From positions 45,652 through 109,651 of the forward strand of contig DBTN01000042.1 of assembly GCA_002307065.1 (NCBI GenBank): DNA of 64,000 nucleotides, written 5' to 3'. The DNA is from Akkermansiaceae bacterium UBA1315. Lineage in GTDB: Bacteria; Verrucomicrobiota; Verrucomicrobiia; Verrucomicrobiales; Akkermansiaceae. The number at the start of each line of letters is the position of its first letter. Within the stretch, counting starts at the first letter, position 1. The translations under genes were made by a program, and so were the position numbers. Below the pieces are notes generated by a model that had not been told where the DNA came from, ran no database searches, and was given only the letters and a program-made list of their open reading frames with translations. Below are positions 9,729-16,275 of the stretch, in pieces.

Positions 9729-10395
9729 TTTTCAAATCCTCGCTGACCTGCGACAAACTGGTCAACAGGGCCTTTTTGAGCGTGTCCCAGCGTAGCGGTT
9801 TCCCTTCGAGGAAATACGATTGCGGAACTCGCAGGCGGATCCCCGCGTAACGGTCCGCCGGATAAATTTTCGCCAGATGTTTCGCCAACGGACTGGAGTC
9901 CGCGTTGCAGATGTGGCGAATGTCCAAACCGGTTGCCGCCAGTCGATCACGCCATTTTTCGGCAAATTTTTCGCCCACGTCATTTCCCGGAGCAGTTTCC
10001 AAAATCACCGCGCCGTCGCTCGGCTCGGTATGAACCATCAGATGCAAAACGACGGTGTGGCGTTGAAAATCCTCGTTGATGCGCTGCTGCAAGTTCGCCC
10101 GATAGGCACGCTCATGGCGATCTTCGAGCTTCGCCCGGTTCGTTTCCGGCAGCTTGAGGGAAAATTCGCTCCAGCGGTCGTCGCCGGATTGTTCGACATC
10201 GATCAGCAAGCGGGTGACGTCCGCATGAACCAGTGGCGTGCGAAATTTCATCGAAAACCCCTGGGCCAAATTAAGAGCGCCCGGATCCCAACCACGGGTG
10301 GACGTCACGATATCCTCCGAACCGCGAAAAAGATCGCGGTAGGCTTCGGGGACGGCGCAGGTGGCGTGTTCACAACTGAAAAGAAAGGCGATCAT
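9694..10395 (-). CDS. N-formylglutamate amidohydrolase-like protein
   Basis: A 233-residue member of the N-formylglutamate amidohydrolase (FGase, HutG-like) fold. The N-terminal motif FLFSCEHATCAVPE corresponds to the family's SCEHAG..VP metal-binding signature. A second conserved segment contains VHADVTRLLIDVEQS, and the mid-region HLMVHTEPSDG is close to the family's H.HsF element. No other histidine-utilisation gene is near, so a role in the hut pathway is not supported; these proteins often have unknown substrates. It is convergent with the lipoprotein gene and overlaps it by 35 bases. Confidence 0.8.
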   Translation of the reverse strand: MIAFLFSCEHATCAVPEAYRDLFRGSEDIVTSTRGWDPGALNLAQGFSMKFRTPLVHADVTRLLIDVEQSGDDRWSEFSLKLPETNRAKLEDRHERAYRANLQQRINEDFQRHTVVLHLMVHTEPSDGAVILETAPGNDVGEKFAEKWRDRLAATGLDIRHICNADSSPLAKHLAKIYPADRYAGIRLRVPQSYFLEGKPLRWDTLKKALLTSLSQVSEDLKISLAPEVPLSD

Positions 10396-10530
10396 AGAAA
10401 GGATGCGCTGGATTTTCCCAAACCCGTCCAGCTACGGGACGGAGATTTTTGGCAGATTTCCCCACAAGCGCAACCCCCCATCGCGAGATAAACACCTTAA
10501 AATAAGGTCGAGATCGCGGCGATTTCCCTG

Positions 10531-12309
10531 ATGAGCTTGCAAGGTTGGGATGTCCGGTTGAGTATCGTTTCGATGTCGATTTGGCGCGTGGGGATATTCT
10601 GGTTCTGGCTGCAAGGCCTGGTCTCCGCAACGCTGGTTTGGCAACCGGTCACGGATTATTCGATTTCCTTTCGCGGCGATCGCGAAAAAGGCCCGCCGGA
10701 AATCAACCCGTTCGAAAATTTCACCCACATGGGCGCGGATTTCGGCTGGATGGGACCAGGAGAAACGCGAATCGAGGCAAAAGCCGGAATCATCCGCGTC
10801 AAACCGGACGGAGAATGGACCGGCGCCTGGCATTCGCTCGCGGGATTGGCCGTCGAAACGAATCGCGCTTTCGACCCCACAGACGCGCTTGGCCTCGGAG
10901 GCCCGGCCGAACTTCGCGCACCTGTCCGCGCCGTCACGCTCGATGTCCGCGGCGTCGGCGAATTGCGCGTCGAGCTTCTCGACGCCAACCGACGGCTGAT
11001 CTGGGAAAGACGGCTGACCTTGGCCTCGGGTGAGCGGTCCCGACAGCGATTCGAAGTCACCGCCGGCGAACTCGGCAGGCTGAAATATCTAAACTGGGTC
11101 GCAGAAGCGGGCTGCGAAGCGGAAATTTCCTCGATTGGCTTCGAGATCGAACGGCCGGACATTGAACCGGAAAAATGGTTATTTGCCGTGTCGTTAGGAA
11201 AACTCAGACGCTGCCACGATCCGGAGAGCGGGCTGACGCGCGACCGTGCCCATGTCCCGCCCGGACTTTTTGATTCCATCGCCTCGACCGGGATGCACGC
11301 ACTGGCCAGCGCCGCAGGTGCCGCGGAAGGCATTCTCAACCGGGAAATGGTCGCCGAAGAAATCCGGATGACCACCGCCGTCGTCCTCGGCCTGCCAAAA
11401 GCCGCTGGATTTTTACCTCACTTCACCCGCACGGGCGAAACCGGCGTGGAAATCCACCCCGGCACGGAATACAGCACGGTCGACACGGCGATCGCGCTGC
11501 ACGGACTCGCTCTGGCGGCGGAAATTTTACACCTGGTCGATGTTTCGGACGCAGTCGAAGCGGCGGTGACGAGCTTGGATTTTGACGCCGTGACCGATTC
11601 CGAGGGCTGGATTTCCCACGGATTTCTCGACGATAAAAAAACGCTGCTGCCCGGCCGCTGGAGAGATTGGGGCGGAGAAACCGCACTGGTTTTGGCAATG
11701 GAAGCAATGATTCCAAACCGAGCTCCTCGCGGCAGAATGGAAAGCGGCGGCCGAGTTTACCGAGGCGTGGAATTCATCATTGAACTGCAAAGCCTGTTTT
11801 ACCCCGATTTCGATCGAACCGAACCGGACATGGTCAGCGGCACGGTTTGGCCAAACGCCCGGCGGAGTTTGCTCAATCAACAAGCATCGTATCCGAGCGA
11901 ACAATGGCCCGATTCCCCTGCGGCACGGATGGGCATTTTCGGAATTTCCGCTGGCGAATCCGGCATGCCCGGAGCCGGATATTCGGCAAACGGCGTGGAA
12001 ATGACCGGCCTCCGCTGGCTCTATCCGCACGCGATGGTGATGGGTCTGGCAATGAGCGGCGGCAATAACTTCGCCCAAGGCATCGGACGCCTCGAACAAG
12101 CCGGATTCCTATTTCCGATGGGACTTCCCGAAAATATCGAAATCGGACTGGTGCTCCACAATCCGATGCAAGGCTCGCTCAACGCAGCCTTCGAATCGAT
12201 CGCGAGCTATCACGGCTGGCGCCGCGCAAAAGGCGGCCCGGACGTGATCGATCAAGCATCCCAATCCGACGCCCTGATGAGAACCGGCGCCGCGAGATTT
12301 TACCGCTGA
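10531..12309 (+). CDS. Probable exported glucoamylase-like (alpha/alpha)6-barrel protein
   Basis: A 592-residue protein with a hydrophobic N-terminus (SIWRVGIFWFWLQGLVSATLV), probably a signal or anchor. ATG 10573 would give a tidier start than 10531. Residues 35-215 look like a beta-rich carbohydrate-binding-type domain (TLDVRGVGELRVELLDANR). The second half is helical and resembles the glycoamylase-like family (PF10091/GH144 type): DSIASTGMHALASAAGAAEG, the EYSTVDTAIALHGLALAAEI helix and the ending GLRWLYPHAMVMGLAMS. The family contains beta-glucan hydrolases. The substrate cannot be named from the sequence, so the assignment is by fold-level resemblance only. Confidence 0.5.
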   Translation: MSLQGWDVRLSIVSMSIWRVGIFWFWLQGLVSATLVWQPVTDYSISFRGDREKGPPEINPFENFTHMGADFGWMGPGETRIEAKAGIIRVKPDGEWTGAWHSLAGLAVETNRAFDPTDALGLGGPAELRAPVRAVTLDVRGVGELRVELLDANRRLIWERRLTLASGERSRQRFEVTAGELGRLKYLNWVAEAGCEAEISSIGFEIERPDIEPEKWLFAVSLGKLRRCHDPESGLTRDRAHVPPGLFDSIASTGMHALASAAGAAEGILNREMVAEEIRMTTAVVLGLPKAAGFLPHFTRTGETGVEIHPGTEYSTVDTAIALHGLALAAEILHLVDVSDAVEAAVTSLDFDAVTDSEGWISHGFLDDKKTLLPGRWRDWGGETALVLAMEAMIPNRAPRGRMESGGRVYRGVEFIIELQSLFYPDFDRTEPDMVSGTVWPNARRSLLNQQASYPSEQWPDSPAARMGIFGISAGESGMPGAGYSANGVEMTGLRWLYPHAMVMGLAMSGGNNFAQGIGRLEQAGFLFPMGLPENIEIGLVLHNPMQGSLNAAFESIASYHGWRRAKGGPDVIDQASQSDALMRTGAARFYR

Positions 12310-12444
12310 GAGCGATTCTTTTCCCAACCGTTTTTCCTGATCGCTGATTTCCCGGTCTAAAAATCAGTCGTTTGAGTGAAATCAAAATCGCCTCTTCGAT
12401 CCGCGCAATCTGAGTAATCCCTCCTTACTCTGCGAAAAAAGGAC

Positions 12445-12483
12445 AAAAAAATCCGCCACCGGTTTCCCAGTGACGGATTTTTC
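12445..12483 (-). terminator. Rho-independent terminator of the aminotransferase gene
   Basis: Read on the minus strand, a stem of about 14 pairs (AAAATCCGTCACTGG against CCGGTGGCGGATTTT) closes a GAAA loop and runs into a T-rich tail. It lies 15 bases after the stop codon of the aminotransferase at 12498. Confidence 0.85.
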
Positions 12484-12497
12484 GAAATCAAAAAGGC

Positions 12498-13664
12498 TCA
12501 ATGCTCGCGGCAGAACTGCTCAAACCGGGTCAGTCCTTCGTTGAGGATGTCCAAGGTCGTGCAATAGCTGAGACGGATGCCTTCGTCGTAACCGAACGCA
12601 ATGCCCGGAACGGCGGCGACTTTGTAGCGGGAAAGCAGTTTGTCGCAAAGGTTCAGCGACTTCAGACCGGTTCCGCCGGTGTAAACGAAGAAGTAGAACG
12701 CGCCTTCCGGCTCCACCACGCGGATGTTCGGAATGGCCTTGAGGCGAGCCAGCATGAACTGCCGCTTCACATCGTATTCACCACGAAGGTCTTCGATGAA
12801 ACTCTGGTCGCCCTTCAGCGCCGCAAGGGCACCATACTGCGAGAAGGTATTTGCGTTGGAAATCGTGTGATTCTGGATCTTATCGATCGCTTCGGCGATT
12901 GCCTTCGGGGCCGCCGTGTAACCCAGACGCCAACCGGTCATCGAATACGCCTTCGAGAAGCCGTTGACGGTGATGGTCAGATTGTAAAGCTCCTCACTGA
13001 GAGACGCGATCGAAACGTGCTTCGCCTCGCCATAGACGAGCTTTTCGTAAATTTCGTCGGAAAGGATCAAAATGTCTTCACCAATCGCGATCTCGCCCAG
13101 CGCAAGAAGCTCTTCTTCGGTGTAAACCGCACCCGTCGGGTTGCCTGGGGAATTGATGATGACCATCTTGGTCGCCGGCGTCATCGCCTCCTCAAATTGC
13201 TCAGGAGTCATTTTCCAACCGGTCGATTCCTTGGTCTCAACAAGAACCGGCACACCGCCTGCGAGGCGGACCATCTCCGGGTAAGAAACCCAGAAAGGAG
13301 TCGGGATGATGACTTCGTCACCTTCTTCAATGACAGCGAGGATCGCGAGATAGCACGCCATTTTCGCGCCAGCGGTGACGCAAATCTGGTTGGCGGCGTA
13401 TTTCAACTTGTTGTCCTTGAGGAACTTTTCGGAAAGCGCCTCGCGGAGCTCCGGAATACCACCGGCCGGGGTATACTTGGTTTTACCATCCTGGATCGCC
13501 TGAATGGCGGCTTCCTTGATGAAATCGGGAGTGTCGACTTCCGGTTCGCCACCGGCGAGGGCGTAAACTTCTTCACCCTTGGCGATCATTGCCTTGGCTT
13601 GAGCAGTGACGGCGAGAGTGAGCGACGGTGAGACCTTGGCGATGCGTGATGAGAGGCTTTCCAT
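12498..13664 (-). CDS. Pyridoxal-phosphate aminotransferase, aspartate aminotransferase type
   Basis: Class I/II fold-type I aminotransferase, about 388 residues from ATG 13664 (MESLSSRIAKVSPSLTLAV). An upstream extension in the same frame to 13826 is Pro/Arg-rich and is not typical of the family. Visible motifs are GGEPEVDTPDFIKEAA, the PLP-phosphate region VTAGAKMACYLAI, INSPGNPTGAVY, ILILSDEIYE, and the Schiff-base Lys in NGFSKAYSMTGWRLGY. Together they point to the AspB subgroup (aspartate with 2-oxoglutarate; some members also act on aromatic or prephenate substrates). The gene is monocistronic with its own terminator. Confidence 0.93.
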   Translation of the reverse strand: MESLSSRIAKVSPSLTLAVTAQAKAMIAKGEEVYALAGGEPEVDTPDFIKEAAIQAIQDGKTKYTPAGGIPELREALSEKFLKDNKLKYAANQICVTAGAKMACYLAILAVIEEGDEVIIPTPFWVSYPEMVRLAGGVPVLVETKESTGWKMTPEQFEEAMTPATKMVIINSPGNPTGAVYTEEELLALGEIAIGEDILILSDEIYEKLVYGEAKHVSIASLSEELYNLTITVNGFSKAYSMTGWRLGYTAAPKAIAEAIDKIQNHTISNANTFSQYGALAALKGDQSFIEDLRGEYDVKRQFMLARLKAIPNIRVVEPEGAFYFFVYTGGTGLKSLNLCDKLLSRYKVAAVPGIAFGYDEGIRLSYCTTLDILNEGLTRFEQFCREH

Positions 13665-13886
13665 GGGAGCGCGCGGTTGTGGATTATACCGCCTCCCCGG
13701 GGCGGAGCAACAGGATGTGCGCAACCTCGGATCGGGCGGGGCGCTTTTGTGGGGCCTGCCCCGGAGGGTGGCAAGAGGAAATGGGAAACAAATACCCGGA
13801 TCGAAGGACCGGTTGACGCCTTTCAAAACACCGAGATCCCCATCCTCACCGTCCCATACGAAGAGCCGACAGACCGGCCGAACGGG

Positions 13887-14720
13887 TCAATCCCCATCCC
13901 CCGCCCACTCCAAATGCCGTGGCAAAATCCCGCCATCCTCCCCCGCAACCGGAAGCCGGAGCTGAGCCAAATAATAATCCTTCATCGCTGCCCTCACGGT
14001 GATTTCCAGCTTCCCATCACGCATTCCATAATCGCGCTCAATCGTTTTTCGCTGTGACTCTTGCAAATCCCGGTTCGCCCGCAAAACCAGCCTCACCTCG
14101 GTGCTCCAAGCCTCGTCCTCCACAGTCGGCTCGAATTCCTCATTTGGCCAATCCGCATCCTCCATCCGGCTTAGCACAAAATCCCGGTAATCCCCGTTCT
14201 CAAAACACCAAGCCCGGGCATGCCAACGGAAGCCATCAAACCCCAACGCATGCGGAGCAATCTCTCGCCATTTCTCCCCACCACTCTTCACGGACCAATA
14301 CTTGATTCTCAATTTCCGCCGCCGATCGATCGCCAGAAAAACCCGTCTTTCGATCTTCGCCTCCGCCCTTCGGCTCGGCGGAACAAATTGATCCACCTTC
14401 TTCGCCGAACTCTGAACGCCCTGATGGGAAGGAAGCCCCGCACCCAAAAACATCGCAACCGCCTCTTCCAAGCGCGGCAAATGCATCACACAAGCCATTT
14501 CCGGCAGCGCCTCATACCGCTTCGTCCGCAAATTATACGCCAGCGCCGTCGGATTTAACTCCTGATACCCCTGCAAATCCGCCGACGCCTGCGCCGCAGA
14601 AATCCCGAAGACTTCCCGCAAATCCCCCCGATTCACCGCCCCACGCCACCATGCCACACGCTCAATCAACGCAAGCCTCTCCCGGCCTGCCCACTGGTCT
14701 TTGCTACTGCTATTTCCCAT
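13887..14720 (-). CDS. WYL-domain regulator of the CapW/BrxR type
   Basis: A 277-residue DNA-binding regulator. The N-terminal winged helix (residues about 12-70) reads LIERVAWWRGAVNRGDL then FGISAAQASADLQGYQEL. It is followed by NPTALAYNLRTKRYEA, a layout characteristic of the CapW/BrxR regulators that sit beside CBASS, BREX and other defence operons. The middle holds the WYL domain (KIERRVFLAIDRRRKLRIKYWS to HALGFDGFRWHARAWC), and the C-terminus (RDYGMRDGKLEITVRAAMKDYYL) matches the WCX-like extension. It is divergent from the CRISPR-Cas locus, with a 252-base shared promoter region. By analogy with CapW it is probably a repressor released by a ligand bound to the WYL domain. Control of the cas operon is inferred from position only. 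Confidence 0.85.
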   Translation of the reverse strand: MGNSSSKDQWAGRERLALIERVAWWRGAVNRGDLREVFGISAAQASADLQGYQELNPTALAYNLRTKRYEALPEMACVMHLPRLEEAVAMFLGAGLPSHQGVQSSAKKVDQFVPPSRRAEAKIERRVFLAIDRRRKLRIKYWSVKSGGEKWREIAPHALGFDGFRWHARAWCFENGDYRDFVLSRMEDADWPNEEFEPTVEDEAWSTEVRLVLRANRDLQESQRKTIERDYGMRDGKLEITVRAAMKDYYLAQLRLPVAGEDGGILPRHLEWAGDGD

Positions 14721-14972
14721 CGTTACAAATAAATCTGCTTTTTGGACCGACGTTTTTCTCGACGTATCGTGTTTTTTTACTCATACATCGATCCATCCAT
14801 TAAAACGACTGGCCGGAAGGAAACTACACACCTGCACAGCAATTCACCATCTTAAATAATCAGCAAAACCAAACAAAAGCGTTCCCCATCCTATCCATTC
14901 CCCACGACTTCCCTACCTCCTCCGAATTCCCTCCTCGACATCCGGCATTCCTAGCAATCAGTTTAACCAAAG
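14721..14972. promoter_or_regulatory. Divergent intergenic region between the WYL regulator and the cas locus
   Basis: AT-rich compared with its flanks and without a gene. A hexamer CGACGT occurs twice, eight bases apart, near 14750-14768 in front of the WYL gene. It is a possible operator half-site pair, but it could also be chance. I see no riboswitch-like fold. Confidence 0.3.
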
Positions 14973-15217
14973 GTGAAATTTTACGCCCATACCCTTCCCG
15001 GTCGCCCCTCAAACGAATGGGAACCGCTCTTTATCCCCTTCGGTGACGGCCAAGAGCAATGCCAGCGCGAGCATTGCGAAAAATGCCGCGACCTGAGCGC
15101 CCAACACGGCCACCTCAACAAAGTCGCCTACTGGACCGCCAAATTCGCCGCCGAAATGTTCCCGCCGGATTCCCCCGAAGCCAAATCCGCCTGGGACTGG
15201 GGCCACCTCCCAGCCAC
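14973..15217 (+). pseudogene. Truncated cas3 relic (N-terminal HD-domain start only)
   Basis: From GTG 14973 about 82 residues match the beginning of a type I-C Cas3: FYAHTLPGRPSNEWEPL, then FIPFGDG, a Cys pair in CEKC, HGHLNKVAYWTAKFAAEMF and WDWGHL. In intact proteins this last segment continues directly into the HD motif (..AGLWHDLGK). Here the frame instead runs into unrelated sequence (PATPMSRP) and stops at 15491, so the HD and helicase domains are lost. Its place directly before cas5 is the normal position of cas3 in type I-C loci. Base composition is GC-rich like cas4-cas1-cas2 and unlike the cas genes that follow it. The working cas3 is elsewhere, at 19454. Confidence 0.75.
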
Positions 15218-15268
15218 GCCCATGTCCCGCCCAGTTGCTAAGGTAATAAGGTCGGCACGCGGGAATGT

Positions 15269-15293
15269 GCCTGCGGGAACAAGCCCCGCAGGC
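15269..15293. other. Perfect 9-bp hairpin beside the orphan CRISPR repeat
   Basis: GCCTGCGGG and CCCGCAGGC form a perfect stem around a 7-base loop (AACAAGC). There is no T-run on either side, so it is not a standard terminator. On the minus strand it lies about 34 bases after the orphan repeat, where a spacer would end. Confidence 0.6.
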
Positions 15294-15327
15294 CGAAGAC
15301 GTCCATTCTCGCACAAAAAACAATATT

Positions 15328-15358
15328 GTTTCAATCCGCGCCCCCTTGAAGAGGCAAC
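15328..15358 (-). repeat. Lone degenerate CRISPR repeat in inverted orientation
   Basis: Compared with the reverse complement of the 31-bp array repeat, 26 of 31 bases agree with no gap. The first 18 (GTTTCAATCCGCGCCCCC) are exact, and all five mismatches are in the stem half. On the minus strand the 3' handle (GCGCGGATTGAAAC) is intact and a shortened stem-loop is still possible. No second repeat is found at one spacer length on either side. It lies between the cas3 relic and cas5, about 10.8 kb from the array. Confidence 0.8.
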
Positions 15359-15573
15359 CTTGAGGAAAAAGGTCCGCGACTGGCATCCCCGCCTTGCCCT
15401 CAGCCAAGGGAGTTTAACCCTCGTGCCCCTTACAGAGAACACCCAGTCCCTAGAGCTTGCAGACCGAGAATGCCAATCGCTGGCCATTTGATACCCGACA
15501 AGCAATCGCCCGTCAATTTTTGTATACATAAAACTATATTGAATTAGAATTCGAATCTAACCACTCTGTTCTC

Positions 15574-16275
15574 TTGAAAATCCCCTACGAAGTTCAATTT
15601 GAAATCGCTGGCTCCGCTGCGATGTTCACCCGCCCTGACACAGGTTCGGCTCCAATTTCCTACCCTCTCCCTAGCTGGTCCGCATGTAAGGCCATGTACG
15701 AGAGCGTGGCCCGCGGTTTTTTCGCACCAGGAGGGCAGCCAGCCGCATTTTTCTGCCCAACAGAAGTTCAAATCTGGAAACCAATCCGATTCGAGAAATA
15801 CGTCACAAACTATCGCGGTCCGTTACGAAAATCTTCTCAGATTGAGAAAAACGCGTCCTATCAACTCCCAGCGACCATCTTGATCGATGTCTGCTACCGC
15901 GTTAAAGGCGTTTGCATGCGAATTCCCGGAGCGGCTGACGAATCCAACAACGCTCCTCACGGGCTGCAGGAAATGTTTAATCGAAGGCTCGCCCAAGGAC
16001 GCAACAAATACGCTCCGTGTCTGGGCTGGAAAGAATTTGTCCCCTCATACTTTGGGCCATTCCGGGATCACAATTCGCCTGAAAGTGAATTCAAACTCCA
16101 AGCCCAACATTACGCAGAACTCCCAGCGCTCTTGATGTCAATGTGGGATGCCCCGGCAAACGGGCGCTATCAGCCCATCTTCCGAGCACTGGAGATCAAA
16201 GAAGGAATTCTTCGATTTCCGGCAGTTCAGATTCGCAACGGCAAACTTGATTTTGAAAGGACTCCGCAATGCTGA
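15574..16275 (+). CDS. cas5c: CRISPR-associated Cas5 (type I-C-like, Cas5c)
   Basis: A 233-residue RAMP protein. In type I-C, Cas5c replaces Cas6: it cuts the repeat stem-loop and stays on the crRNA 5' handle in Cascade. The N-terminus YEVQFEIAGSAAMFTRPD followed by SYPLPSWSACKAMYESV is the Cas5 signature, and IWKPIRFEKYVTNYRG and the Gly-containing segment GWKEFVPSYFGPFRD fit Cas5c. The only suitable start is TTG at 15574, and no strong ribosome-binding site is visible. It overlaps cas8c by 7 bases. An AT-rich stretch at 15517-15550 (TGTATACATAAAACTATATT) is the likely promoter region. The protein is divergent from textbook Cas5c. Confidence 0.88.
   Translation: MKIPYEVQFEIAGSAAMFTRPDTGSAPISYPLPSWSACKAMYESVARGFFAPGGQPAAFFCPTEVQIWKPIRFEKYVTNYRGPLRKSSQIEKNASYQLPATILIDVCYRVKGVCMRIPGAADESNNAPHGLQEMFNRRLAQGRNKYAPCLGWKEFVPSYFGPFRDHNSPESEFKLQAQHYAELPALLMSMWDAPANGRYQPIFRALEIKEGILRFPAVQIRNGKLDFERTPQC

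Noticed and set aside
12501..13631. Long antisense ORF of 376 codons over the aminotransferase
   Set aside because: The opposite frame encodes a complete PLP enzyme; the antisense frame is open only because of GC-rich codon bias.
15269..15293. Hairpin as a rho-independent terminator
   Set aside because: No T-run follows on either strand, so it is kept only as a hairpin.
15218..15491. C-terminal part of the ORF begun by the cas3 relic as a real protein
   Set aside because: It runs through the orphan repeat and matches no family; it is read-through after the break.
15511..15550. Exact -35/-10 boxes for the cas5 promoter
   Set aside because: Several AT-rich hexamers fit poorly or with wrong spacing, so I name only a region.
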